NCBI GenBank assembly: GCA_036498945.1
Contig: DASYEQ010000094.1
Coordinates: forward strand, 14,942 to 78,941
DNA length: 64,000 bases
Direction of reading: 5' to 3'
Source: JAQGMJ01 sp036498945
GTDB taxonomy: Bacteria; Pseudomonadota; Gammaproteobacteria; Burkholderiales; JAEUOS01
This document shows, piece after piece, positions 7,820 through 16,286 of the stretch (within the stretch, counting starts at the first letter, position 1; the number at the start of each line of letters is the position of its first letter). A program made the translations under genes and the position numbers. The notes beneath the pieces were generated by a model. It worked only from the letters and a program-made list of their open reading frames with translations, ran no database searches and was not told the origin of the DNA.

Positions 7820-10075
7820 ATGAACATAACTGGCAACAGCGCGACAGGCTCGGTCGCCGCATCATTACTTTCGGAATGCCGCGAGATCGCGCGCAGCCGC
7901 CTCTCCGAGGTGGTGGCCGGCGCCTTGGGAAAAATCGACGAAGACCTGTTCCAGCTGGCCGACAAAAGCCGCGACGGGCGCGAGCAGCAGATGTACCTTG
8001 AGGCGATGACGCGCGTGCGCGCGCACCGCCGCGAAATCCTCTCCAAGTTTGAAGAGTGCTTCAAGGACATGTACGACAAGAGGCTGGGTGCCACGCGCGC
8101 GCCGGCCAAGGAAAAGAGCTTCATCGACCCGTTCAAGAAGCCCGACCCGATGGATTTCGGCGGCGTCGAGCTTTCGCTGGTATCGGACTCGATCATCGAG
8201 AACGGCATCGCCATCGATCGCCTCGCCAAGGGCGTGAAGAATGCGGTCGACAACGAAGAGATGCTGGGCATCCGCGCCCGCCTGGGCGTGCTGGTGGGAC
8301 GCGAGACGCTGGAAGACGGCGACAACCCGCTGGCCCCAGAAGTCATTTTCGAAGCCCTGAAGCTCGCCTGCAGCGACATCCCCGGCGACCGCGAACTCAA
8401 GTCCACCCTGCTGCAGGCCTTCCAGCCCTATTTGCAGCGCTCCATCACCCAGGTCTACCAGGCGGTCAACAAGAGCCTGGTGGCGCACGACGTGCTGCCG
8501 CGCATCCGCCACTCGGTGCAGACCACCGGCGACCCGATGGGGGTCTCCCAGCGCATGACGAACCTGAACGGCTCGCAGCGCATGAACACCCTGTCGCAGA
8601 CCGGCCGCATGGGCAGCTTCGGTTCCAACGCCGGCGCCGAGCGCAGCGGCTGGCTGGGCGGTTCGGTGGGCAATGAGCAGGCCACCATCGCGCAACTGCT
8701 GGCCGGCATGTCCAAGGGCCAGGCCTCGGCCCGCGTCGAGAGCCTGCGCATGATGGCTGACCCGGCGCGCTTCGTCGAAGGCCAGGGCGCAGTGCCGGTC
8801 AACCTGCAACTGCTCGATGCCCTGGCGCAACTGCAGACCGAGGCCAACCTTTCCTCTTCCGCCGGCTTCCTGCCGCCGGGTTACCTGCGCACGCTCGATT
8901 CCGCGCTGGTTTCGCAAGGCACCCCGCTGGACCAGGTGACCATCGAGCTGGTCTCGGTGGTGTTCGAATACCTGAACAAGAACGACAAGCTGGCCGCCGC
9001 GATCAAGGGCCAGATTGCGCGCCTGCAGATCGTTGCGGTGAAGGCCGCGCTGCTCGACCGCAGCTTCTTCGCCCGCCGCGAACACCCGATGCGCCGCTTC
9101 CTCGACCGCCTGGCCGAGGCCGGCGCCGATCCGGTGATGAACCTGGCCGAAGACGGCCAGTTCATGCGCGAGGTCAAGCACCTGGTCGACGACCTGACGG
9201 TGATGTTCCAGGACGACATCAACGTTTTCAAGAGCGCGCTGGAGGAACTCGAAGGCCAGATCGCCAACGAGCGCAGCACTCGCGAGAGCGAAGCCCACGC
9301 CGAAGCCGCACGCCTGGCCGCGATGGAAGCGCGCGACGCCGCCACCGCCTCCGCCCGCGCCGACTTGGCCGCCCGCATGAAGGCGACCACCCCGGCGTTC
9401 ATCCGCGACTTTCTTGACCAGGTGTGGGTCAAGGCCGTGGTCGAATCGCAACTGCAAAACCTGCAAGGCGAAGACAGCGTTGCCACCCGCCTGGCGCTCG
9501 CTGCCGACCTGATCTGGAGCGTCGAACCCAAGGCGCGGCCGGATGTGCCCAATCTGGCCGCCGTGCTGCCGAAGATGGTGCGCGGCCTGATGCGCGGGGC
9601 GATCGCCTCCGGCATGAACGACACCGTGCGCGGCGAATTCTTCAACCAGCTGATGCGCGCCCACACCGCGGCGATCGCCGCCGCCAAGGTGGCCGCCGTC
9701 GAAATCCCCTCGGTGCCGGTGCCCAGCCTGACTTCGCAAGTGCCGACGCAACTGAAGGAAATCACCAACACCGCCGCGCCCGCCGACGCTTACGAGCGCC
9801 AGGTGGCTGACCTCGTCAAGGGCGACATCCTGGAGTTTTCCGACCAGACCCGCGGCGACCGCTATCGCCTTTCCTGGATCAGCCCGAAGCGCAGCTTTTT
9901 CCTGTTCATTCGCGGCACCCAGTCGCGCCAGATCAGCGCGGCCGACCTGGCGGCGTTTTTCCGCCAGGGCGTGGCATCGCTGGCGCAGGACGCGCCCATC
10001 ATCGACCAGGCCATCGGCGCCATCGAGATGGACTTCACTCAAAACGCCGAAGGCGAGGTGGCGAAAGCCGCCTGA
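7820..10075 (+). CDS. DUF1631 family protein
   Basis: A large cytoplasmic protein of 751 aa matching the DUF1631 family, which is found mainly in beta- and gammaproteobacteria and has no firmly known function. It is mostly helical; residues about 480-530 form a charged Ala/Glu/Arg coiled-coil-like segment (NERSTRESEAHAEAARLAAM). The last 100 residues (VADLVKGDILEFSD, then RLSWISPKRSFFLFI) look like a PilZ-type beta barrel, which would make it a possible cyclic-di-GMP reader; that is inference. ATG 7820 is preceded by a GAGGAAA ribosome site and is preferred over in-frame upstream starts. It stands alone between a TPR gene and the convergent comEC gene. Confidence 0.82.
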   Translation: MNITGNSATGSVAASLLSECREIARSRLSEVVAGALGKIDEDLFQLADKSRDGREQQMYLEAMTRVRAHRREILSKFEECFKDMYDKRLGATRAPAKEKSFIDPFKKPDPMDFGGVELSLVSDSIIENGIAIDRLAKGVKNAVDNEEMLGIRARLGVLVGRETLEDGDNPLAPEVIFEALKLACSDIPGDRELKSTLLQAFQPYLQRSITQVYQAVNKSLVAHDVLPRIRHSVQTTGDPMGVSQRMTNLNGSQRMNTLSQTGRMGSFGSNAGAERSGWLGGSVGNEQATIAQLLAGMSKGQASARVESLRMMADPARFVEGQGAVPVNLQLLDALAQLQTEANLSSSAGFLPPGYLRTLDSALVSQGTPLDQVTIELVSVVFEYLNKNDKLAAAIKGQIARLQIVAVKAALLDRSFFARREHPMRRFLDRLAEAGADPVMNLAEDGQFMREVKHLVDDLTVMFQDDINVFKSALEELEGQIANERSTRESEAHAEAARLAAMEARDAATASARADLAARMKATTPAFIRDFLDQVWVKAVVESQLQNLQGEDSVATRLALAADLIWSVEPKARPDVPNLAAVLPKMVRGLMRGAIASGMNDTVRGEFFNQLMRAHTAAIAAAKVAAVEIPSVPVPSLTSQVPTQLKEITNTAAPADAYERQVADLVKGDILEFSDQTRGDRYRLSWISPKRSFFLFIRGTQSRQISAADLAAFFRQGVASLAQDAPIIDQAIGAIEMDFTQNAEGEVAKAA

Positions 10076-10096
10076 AGATCGTTCTCGGGGGAACCG

Positions 10097-10126
10097 GACG
10101 GCTGCCTGCGGGCGGCCGTCTGTCTT
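10097..10126. terminator. Hairpin terminator between convergent DUF1631 and comEC
   Basis: A 10-bp stem (GACGGCTGCC / GGCGGCCGTC, one G-T pair) with a TGCG loop at 10097-10120 is followed by TGTCTTT. It lies between two convergent genes and can serve the plus-strand gene; the T-run is short. Confidence 0.65.
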
Positions 10127-10150
10127 TGCACGGCCGGGTTTGCGTGAACC

Positions 10151-12511
10151 CTAGCGGCCGTACCAGTAGCGCGCCTGTGTTTCGCGGTATAGCCGCGTCC
10201 GCGCGCCGCCGGCGTCTATGTCGATCATGACGGCGCCGCCGCTGTCGGTGCGCAGCAACTGCGCGCCGCTTTCGCGATAGCGCTCCACCACCTCCGGCGC
10301 CGGATGGCGAAAGCGATTGCGATAGCCGACCGGGAACACCACGGTGGCGGGCGCCACCGCGGCGATGAAGCGCGGCGAGGAGGAGGTCTGGCTGCCGTGG
10401 TGCGGCGCCACCAGCACCTCGCTCTTGAGCGCCGATGCAGGCAGGCGCGCCTCGACGTCGCGCTCGATGTCCGCCGGCAGCAGCACGCCGTGGCCATGCG
10501 CGGTGATCTTCAGCACGCAGCTTTGCGCGTTGTCCGGCAGATCGCTCAAATGCACATAGTCTTCCGGCGCTGGATGCAGGAACTCGAAGCGCACGCCGTC
10601 CCACTCCCACGCCTGGCCCGCGATGCAGCGCCGCGCCCGCGCACCCGCTGCCTGCGCGATGGCATTTTTCGCCTGCAATGGACTGGCCATCCAGCCCACC
10701 GGCACCGCCGAGAGCACCGAGAGCGCGCCGCCGCTGTGGTCGCTGTCGTCGTGGCTTACCACCATGCCGTCCAGGCGCTCCACGCCTTCGCCGCGCAAAT
10801 ACGGCAGCACCACACGGTTGCCGCCGTCGGCTTCCGGCGAATAGGCGGGACCGGTGTCGAACAGCAGCGTGTGTTCGCGCGTGCGCGCCACCACCGCCAG
10901 CCCCTGGCCTACGTCGAGCACCGTGACGCGTACGTCACCCGCCTCCGGCGGCGGTGGCGTATACAGAAACAGCGGCAGCATCCAGGCCAGGCCCAGCACC
11001 CGCCACGACCACCACCATGGCACGAACATCCACAACGCGCCCACGGCCGCCAGTGCCGCCAGCGGCCACGGTGGCGCCGCGTGCTGCCACACCGCGAAGG
11101 GCAGGCGGCCCAGCCATTCGAGATAGATCATCAGCAACTGCTGCAGGCCGTGCGCGAGGTGCGCCAGCGCGTCAATCGGAAAGATCGCCGCGGCCAGCGC
11201 CAGCGGCGTGATTACCAGGCTCACCAGCGGGATCGCCACTGCATTGGCCAGGGGGCCGACCAATGACACCTGCTGGAACAGCACCAGTGTCAGCGGCAGC
11301 AGGCCGATGGTAATCGCCGCCTGCGCGGTGAGCGCGGTGCGCAGCCAGTGCGCGCGCAAGCCGGCTGCCTGCCCAGTGAGCAGGAGCAGGGCGACCGCGC
11401 CGAAAGACAACCAGAACCCCGCCGAGAGTGCTGCCCACGGGTCGAGCAGCGCCACCACCGCTAAGGCGAGCGCCAGCACCCGCGTTGCCGAGCCGAACCA
11501 GCCGCGCCAGATCGCCCACGCCGCCACCCCCAGCATATAAAGGGTGCGCTGCGCCGGCACCTGGAAGCCTGCCAGCAGACAGTAGGTGAGGGCGGTGAGA
11601 AAGCCGCCGAGCGCGGCCGCCTGCGGCGCCGGCAGCATCAGCAACAGGCGCGGCGTGTAGCGCACCGACTGGCGCCACAGGGCGAAGATCAGCCAGCCCG
11701 CCAGGCTCGCCACCATGGTCACGTGCAGGCCGGAGATGCTCATCAGATGTGAGACGCCGGTGCGGGCGAAGATCTGCCACTGTTCATTGTCGATGGCGCG
11801 CTGGTCGCCGATGGCCAGCGCCACGATTACGCCGCCATACGGCGCATCCCCCAATGAGGATTGCAGGCGCGCGCGAATGTGTTCGCGCATGCGGTCCACC
11901 ACGCTTTGCATCGACCAGGTGAAGGCGTCCAGCCTCTCGGGCGCGGCGTTGTCGCGCCCGATGCGCACATAGCCGGTGGCGCGGATGCCGCGCTCCAGCA
12001 GCCAGGCCTCGTAATCGAAGCCGTGCGGATTGGCATTGCCGTGCGGCTTGCGCAGGCGCGCCACCAGCTTCCAGCGCTCGCCCGCATGCACGATCGGCAC
12101 CGGCCGATCGGGCGCGCCGGCGTAGCTGCTGTACCAGGTCACCTGGATGTGGCGCGGCACGCGGGCGGCGGTAGGATCGTCGACCTCGAATTCGAAGCGT
12201 ACGCCGCGATCAAACGGCTGCGGCAGCGAGGCGATGGTGCCGGCGAGCACCAGGTCGCGGCCCTCCGAGGCATCCGGCAGCGTATCGGCCAGGCGCGCAT
12301 TGGCGCACAGCGCTGCCCAGGCCAGGCCCAGCAGCACCGCGCCGCCGGCACTCAGCGCGGGACGCAGCCACGGCAGCGGCACGCGCGCCGCGCCCAGCAG
12401 CAAGGCGAGCCCGGCCGCGCCCAGGCCGATGGTCGAGGTCTCGGTCGGCAAGGTCGGCTGGAGTTGCAGCAGGGCGGTGCCGAGGGCGAACCCGATCAGG
12501 GCTAGGCGCAT
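10151..12511 (-). CDS. comEC: DNA internalisation competence protein ComEC/Rec2
   Basis: This 786-aa polytopic inner-membrane protein carries single-stranded DNA into the cytoplasm during natural transformation. Order of domains: N-terminal membrane and DUF4131 OB-like part (about 1-200), the Competence domain with multiple helices (about 210-490; SGLHVTM near 262), and a metallo-beta-lactamase-like domain (about 530-740; HDDSDHSGG near 589 and a later PHHGSQTSSS). ATG 12511 was chosen because the first membrane helix (LALIGFALGTALL) begins there. Other transformation genes are not adjacent, but a pilF gene lies at 57.8 kb. The organism is therefore potentially competent. Confidence 0.95.
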   Translation of the reverse strand: MRLALIGFALGTALLQLQPTLPTETSTIGLGAAGLALLLGAARVPLPWLRPALSAGGAVLLGLAWAALCANARLADTLPDASEGRDLVLAGTIASLPQPFDRGVRFEFEVDDPTAARVPRHIQVTWYSSYAGAPDRPVPIVHAGERWKLVARLRKPHGNANPHGFDYEAWLLERGIRATGYVRIGRDNAAPERLDAFTWSMQSVVDRMREHIRARLQSSLGDAPYGGVIVALAIGDQRAIDNEQWQIFARTGVSHLMSISGLHVTMVASLAGWLIFALWRQSVRYTPRLLLMLPAPQAAALGGFLTALTYCLLAGFQVPAQRTLYMLGVAAWAIWRGWFGSATRVLALALAVVALLDPWAALSAGFWLSFGAVALLLLTGQAAGLRAHWLRTALTAQAAITIGLLPLTLVLFQQVSLVGPLANAVAIPLVSLVITPLALAAAIFPIDALAHLAHGLQQLLMIYLEWLGRLPFAVWQHAAPPWPLAALAAVGALWMFVPWWWSWRVLGLAWMLPLFLYTPPPPEAGDVRVTVLDVGQGLAVVARTREHTLLFDTGPAYSPEADGGNRVVLPYLRGEGVERLDGMVVSHDDSDHSGGALSVLSAVPVGWMASPLQAKNAIAQAAGARARRCIAGQAWEWDGVRFEFLHPAPEDYVHLSDLPDNAQSCVLKITAHGHGVLLPADIERDVEARLPASALKSEVLVAPHHGSQTSSSPRFIAAVAPATVVFPVGYRNRFRHPAPEVVERYRESGAQLLRTDSGGAVMIDIDAGGARTRLYRETQARYWYGR

Positions 12512-12560
12512 GGAGCGCGATTCTAAGCTGCGACGGCATGCGCAGGCACGGCGGTGCTTC

Positions 12561-12590
12561 TGTATACTGCGTGCTGTCAAAGTGTATACA
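12561..12590 (+). promoter_or_regulatory. Two TGTATACA-type boxes, probable GntR-family operator
   Basis: TGTATACT at 12561 and the perfect palindrome TGTATACA at 12583 start exactly 22 bases apart, about two helical turns. They sit just before the aminotransferase start codon (12605) and inside the comEC/aminotransferase divergent region. TGTATACA cores are commonly bound by FCD-type GntR regulators. No GntR gene is present in the window, so the regulator would have to be encoded elsewhere. Confidence 0.5.
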
Positions 12591-12604
12591 AAAAACTAGC
12601 CGCA

Positions 12605-13870
12605 ATGAGCGTTACCCTGCCGCCCCTTTCGCGCCTCGCCGACCCCGTCGCCGCGCTCGACGACCTTAATCCGCCGCCGCGCCTGTTGATGGGCCCCGGG
12701 CCGATCAACGCCGACCCGCGCGTGCTGCGCGCCATGTCGGCGCAACTGCTGGGCCAGTTCGACCCGCAGTTCCGCCTGATGATGCGCGAGACCATGGCAC
12801 TGTACCGCCAGGTGTTCGAGACCAAGAACGACTGGACTTTCATCATCGACGGCACCGCGCGCAGCGGCATCGAGACCGCGCTGGTGTCGGCGGTGGAACC
12901 CGGCGAGCGCGTGCTGGTCTGCTCTTTCGGGCGCTTCGGGCAATTGTTTTCCGAGATCGCGCGCCGCGCCGGCGCCGAAGTCAGGGTGGTCGAAGTGGAA
13001 TGGGGCCGGGTGTTCACCCCCGAGCAGATCGAGGCGGAAGTGAAGGCCTTCTCGCCCCGGCTTGTCGCCATCTGCCAGGGCGACACCTCCACCACCATGT
13101 GCCAGCCGCTGGAGGAAATCGGCAAGATCTGCCATCGCCACGGCGCGCTGCTGCAGGTCGACGCCACCGCATCGATCGCCGGCACGCCGCTGAAAACCGA
13201 TGCCTGGGAAATCGACTGCGTCACCGCCGGCCTGCAAAAGTGCCTCGCCGGTCCGTCCGGCGCCGCGCCGATTACCCTCAACGATGCCTTCGCCGAGCGC
13301 ATCTACCGCCGCCGCCATATCGAGGAAGGGGTGCGCCCGGTCAATTACACCCCCGGCGAGGGCCGGATGATCGCCACCAACTATTTCGACCTGGCAATGG
13401 TGATCGACTACTGGAGCGACCTCGCGCTCAACCATCACACCGAAGCCACCACCATGCTCTACGGCGCCCGCGAATGCGCGCGCATTTTCGTCAAGGAAGG
13501 CCCCGCCGCGATATTCAAGCGCCACGCCGATGCCTCCAAGGCGATGGTGGCGGGCCTCTCGGCCATGGGGCTGAAACTCTTCGGCGATCTTTCTCACAAG
13601 ATGCCCAACGTCACCGGCGTCCGCATTCCCGATGGGGTGAACGGCGATCGTGCGCGCAACGCCATGCTCGCCGATTTCAGTATCGAGATCGGCACCTCCT
13701 TTGGGCGCCTGCACGGCAAGATCTGGCGCATCGGCACCATGGGCTACAACGCGCGCCGCGACTGCGTGCTCTCCACCCTGGCGGCGCTGGATGTCGTACT
13801 GGCGGCGGAAGGCCACAAGTTCAGCCGCGGCGCCGGGGTGGATGCGGCGCGCCAGGCTTATCAGTCCTAA
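12605..13870 (+). CDS. PLP-dependent class V aminotransferase (alanine/ureidoglycine-glyoxylate type)
   Basis: The enzyme has 421 aa and fold type I. The N-terminal LLMGPGPINADPRVL block is characteristic of the alanine-glyoxylate/serine-glyoxylate/(S)-ureidoglycine-glyoxylate group. The PLP lysine is most likely K212 in the GLQKCLAGPSG stretch. A D-A-T-A-S stretch before it supplies the PLP-binding aspartate. Members move an amino group onto glyoxylate, in photorespiration-like or purine-breakdown pathways; no other allantoin genes are nearby, so the donor is undecided. ATG 12605 is chosen over an in-frame upstream start because that extension would lie on the operator-like boxes. Confidence 0.9.
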   Translation: MSVTLPPLSRLADPVAALDDLNPPPRLLMGPGPINADPRVLRAMSAQLLGQFDPQFRLMMRETMALYRQVFETKNDWTFIIDGTARSGIETALVSAVEPGERVLVCSFGRFGQLFSEIARRAGAEVRVVEVEWGRVFTPEQIEAEVKAFSPRLVAICQGDTSTTMCQPLEEIGKICHRHGALLQVDATASIAGTPLKTDAWEIDCVTAGLQKCLAGPSGAAPITLNDAFAERIYRRRHIEEGVRPVNYTPGEGRMIATNYFDLAMVIDYWSDLALNHHTEATTMLYGARECARIFVKEGPAAIFKRHADASKAMVAGLSAMGLKLFGDLSHKMPNVTGVRIPDGVNGDRARNAMLADFSIEIGTSFGRLHGKIWRIGTMGYNARRDCVLSTLAALDVVLAAEGHKFSRGAGVDAARQAYQS

Positions 13871-14042
13871 GTCCTGCCGATTGTCCCGCTCAGGCCGGGT
13901 TTCGCCGCAAGTGGCCGCAAGGTTTTATGAATCCGTGGGCAAAGTGTGATTTTTTTCCTTGAATCGGTTACCCTTGCGATGCAAGAATTTATGCCAATGG
14001 CAAATGCCATGAGCATAGAATAATTTCAGCAGGGTAAGTCAC

Positions 14043-14654
14043 ATGGGTACGGATTCGGCCTCGACCGCTCGCATCGATCGCTTGCGCGGCATGTATGTAA
14101 CGCAGTTCCGCGAGCAGTTCGACGCGGCTGAATTCCTCACCGACGATTTCTACGCCTTCCAGGTGCTGGAACGCGCGTTCCAGGTCGGCGAAAAAAGGAA
14201 TCGCGAGCTCTACAATCTCGCCCTGCTGATGCACGCCGAGCGCAAGGCGCTGATGGAAACCGGGCAGCGCCGGGTATTGGAAGTGATGCGCAATTCGTCG
14301 CCGCCTTCGATTCCCGGCCTGGCCGAGGCCGCCAATCCGAATCACACCGGCAAACTGCGCACGCTGCCGACGCAGCCCGAGCGCCGCTCCGGCAAGGTGC
14401 GCATGTCGGCCCAGGAAATCACTTCGCTGTCGGCACTGCGCCGCGTCTACTACAAATATTACGGCCAGGGCTTTGACGTCGAGGAATTCGCCGTCAACGA
14501 TCTCTACGCCAAGGTGGTGCTGGCCGAGGCCGCGTCCTCGGGGCAGGAGGATCTGGTGGCGCTGGCGCACGCCTTTCTCGACAAGAATGGCAAGCCGCGC
14601 CTGCACCGCCGCCAGGGGCGGGTGGACGTCGAACTCAGCAATGCCTTAGCCTGA
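14043..14654 (+). CDS. Protein of unknown function with an internal duplication
   Basis: A soluble protein of 203 aa that I do not recognise. It contains two copies of a helical unit of about 50 residues: copy A at 13-63 (DAAEFLTDDFYAFQVLERA) and copy B at 132-180 (DVEEFAVNDLYAKVVLAEA). They share the EF-x3-D-x-YA-x3-VL-E-A pattern and are joined by a Pro/Arg-rich linker of about 65 residues. There is no signal peptide or membrane helix. An AGGG ribosome site lies before ATG 14043. The gene stands alone, convergent with the RsmI-like gene 15 bases downstream. Its upstream region has a weak inverted repeat (ATGGC-AAAT-GCCAT, 13997-14010). Confidence 0.75.
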   Translation: MGTDSASTARIDRLRGMYVTQFREQFDAAEFLTDDFYAFQVLERAFQVGEKRNRELYNLALLMHAERKALMETGQRRVLEVMRNSSPPSIPGLAEAANPNHTGKLRTLPTQPERRSGKVRMSAQEITSLSALRRVYYKYYGQGFDVEEFAVNDLYAKVVLAEAASSGQEDLVALAHAFLDKNGKPRLHRRQGRVDVELSNALA

Positions 14655-14669
14655 GTCCCGGCGCGCCGC

Positions 14670-15407
14670 CTAGGCGGCAAGGATGAGGAACACCGCCGGA
14701 TGCTTGTCCGGCGCCATCTCCTTCGGAGCCGCCTGGCGCCATTGGCTGACGCGCCGCGTGCGTACCGCTTCGCTGGCCAGCGTGAGGTCGACGGCGACGG
14801 TAAGCCAGGTATCCGGCTTGAGAGATGCCAGCAGCGCCTGCTGCAAGGCGCCGTTGCGATACGGCGTCTCGATCACGATCTGGGTTTCACGCTGGCGCCG
14901 CGAGCGCGTCTCCAGTTCGCGGATCATTTCCTCGCGCGCCGGCGACTTCACCGGCAGGTAGCCGTGAAAGGCGAAGCGCTGGCCTTCCAGGCCGGAGGCC
15001 ATCAGCGCCAGCAGGATGGACGAAGGGCCCACCAGCGGCGCCACCCGTACCCCGGCCGCATGCGCCATGCGCGCCAGCTGGCTGCCGGGGTCGGCGATAC
15101 CGGGGCAGCCGGCCTCCGACAGCACGCCCACGTCGACGCCGGTGGCGAGCTTGTCGAGCACCAGTTTTAATTGCGCCGGCTCGGGCGTGTGGCCGATTTC
15201 GAACATCTCGATGCCTTGCAGGGGCAGCGAAGTGCCGCAGGCCTTGAGAAAGGCACGCGCGGTTTTTGCGTCTTCCACCGCATAGGCGGTCAGCGCCGCG
15301 ATGCGCTCGCGCACGGCGGGCGGCAGGCTGGCGTCGAGCAGGGGCAGGTCCTGCCCGGCCTTGAGGTCGCCCAGGGTGGCGGGCACCAGATAAAGGGTGC
15401 CGCTCAT
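14670..15407 (-). CDS. SAM-dependent tetrapyrrole-methylase-fold methyltransferase (short RsmI paralogue)
   Basis: This 245-aa enzyme has the tetrapyrrole methylase fold. It begins GTLYLVPATLGDL, carries SEAGCPGIADPG (in RsmI usually SDAGTPLISDPG) and VGPSSILLALMASG, and keeps the later FHGYLP and ETPYRN motifs. RsmI methylates the ribose of C1402 in 16S rRNA; this protein is about 40 residues shorter and has altered glycine-loop residues, so it is a paralogue whose RNA target is not established. Its ATG overlaps the maf stop (ATGA, 15404-15407), so the two genes are translationally coupled. Confidence 0.85.
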   Translation of the reverse strand: MSGTLYLVPATLGDLKAGQDLPLLDASLPPAVRERIAALTAYAVEDAKTARAFLKACGTSLPLQGIEMFEIGHTPEPAQLKLVLDKLATGVDVGVLSEAGCPGIADPGSQLARMAHAAGVRVAPLVGPSSILLALMASGLEGQRFAFHGYLPVKSPAREEMIRELETRSRRQRETQIVIETPYRNGALQQALLASLKPDTWLTVAVDLTLASEAVRTRRVSQWRQAAPKEMAPDKHPAVFLILAA

Positions 15408-16063
15408 GGCACTTGCGGAATGCGTACGTCCTCGGCGCGCAGCATGGCGCACAGGGCGATCAAAGGCAGGCCGATGAGCGCATTGGGGTCGTCGCCTTCC
15501 ATGCTTTCCATCAGCGCGATGCCCAGGCCTTCGGACTTGGCCGAGCCGGCGCAGTCGTAGGGTTCCTCGGCGCGCAGGTAGGCATCGATCTCGGCGTCGT
15601 CGAGGGCGCGCAGGCGCACGCGCGTGAGTACGCTGCGCAGTTGCTCGCGGCCGGAAGCAGCGTCGAGCAGGCACAGGGCGGTATCGAAAATCGTGGTCTT
15701 GCCGCGCATCCAGTGCAATTGTTCCACAGCGCGCTCGTAGCTGCCCGGCTTGCCGAGGATGCGGCCTTCGCAATACGCCACCTGGTCGGAGCCGATCACC
15801 AGGGCGCCAGGGGCGGCCTGATAATGCGCCGCCACCGCGCGCGCCTTGGCCGCGGCCAGGCGCAGCGCAAGGGCGCCGGGATCTTCCCCGGGCAAGGGGG
15901 TTTCATCGGTTTCCGGGGCGCGGGTGGAAAAGGGCAGGCGCAGGCGTTCCAGCAGTTCGCGCCGGTAGCGCGAGGTCGAGGCGAGGATCAGGGGGCGGGG
16001 AGGGGATGTGACAGGGGATGGCAAGGGGAGGAATTCCGTTGTTTTCGCAGCGTTTTGGCGCAA
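15404..16063 (-). CDS. maf: Maf-like nucleotide pyrophosphatase (YceF type)
   Basis: The protein has 219 aa and belongs to the Maf/HAM1-like house-cleaning pyrophosphatases that hydrolyse non-canonical or methylated nucleoside triphosphates. It shows ILASTSRYRRELL near 27-39, the ETDETP loop and the catalytic-aspartate stretch VIGSDQVA. The N-terminus is about 20 residues longer than usual; ATG 16063 is the only in-frame ATG before the conserved part. It is followed by the coupled methyltransferase gene and diverges from the yceD-rpmF-fab operon. Confidence 0.92.
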   Translation of the reverse strand: MRQNAAKTTEFLPLPSPVTSPPRPLILASTSRYRRELLERLRLPFSTRAPETDETPLPGEDPGALALRLAAAKARAVAAHYQAAPGALVIGSDQVAYCEGRILGKPGSYERAVEQLHWMRGKTTIFDTALCLLDAASGREQLRSVLTRVRLRALDDAEIDAYLRAEEPYDCAGSAKSEGLGIALMESMEGDDPNALIGLPLIALCAMLRAEDVRIPQVP

Positions 16064-16165
16064 GTAGGATGGATTTTAGCCGAGGTGCCAGTATTTTCCG
16101 GCCCCCGCCCGACGGCGGGGCTGCCCGTTTTGCGCAGTGAATTGTGCAGCGAAGCACCTAAGTTT

Positions 16166-16195
16166 TTGACGATTAAAGACTATTTGGGTTATACT
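16166..16195 (+). promoter_or_regulatory. Sigma-70-type promoter of the yceD-rpmF-plsX-fab operon
   Basis: TTGACG (16166-16171) and TATACT (16190-16195) are 18 bases apart. They lie 92 bases before the GTG start of yceD and read away from maf. This is the best-looking promoter in the window. Confidence 0.75.
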
Positions 16196-16205
16196 TGCGT
16201 GCTGT

Positions 16206-16260
16206 ACGCCCCGTTGTTTCTGCCTGGGGCGTTTGTTTTTCCTGCCTTGAGTCAGGCAGG
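16206..16260 (+). promoter_or_regulatory. Structured 5' leader with two hairpins, the first followed by a T-run
   Basis: Hairpin 1 pairs ACGCCCC (16206-16212) with GGGGCGT (16226-16232) and is followed by TTGTTTTT. Hairpin 2 pairs CCTGCC (16241-16246) with GGCAGG (16255-16260). Both lie within the first 60 bases of the predicted transcript. The first looks like an intrinsic terminator or attenuator; no gene upstream on this strand needs one. Confidence 0.5.
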
Positions 16261-16286
16261 GGCTGGACCAGGATAAAGTCGACGCC

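Noticed and set aside
7865..10042. Minus-strand open frame of about 725 codons opposite the DUF1631 gene
   Set aside because: The composition is a mirror of the real gene, with no motif, ribosome site or signal; treated as a shadow.
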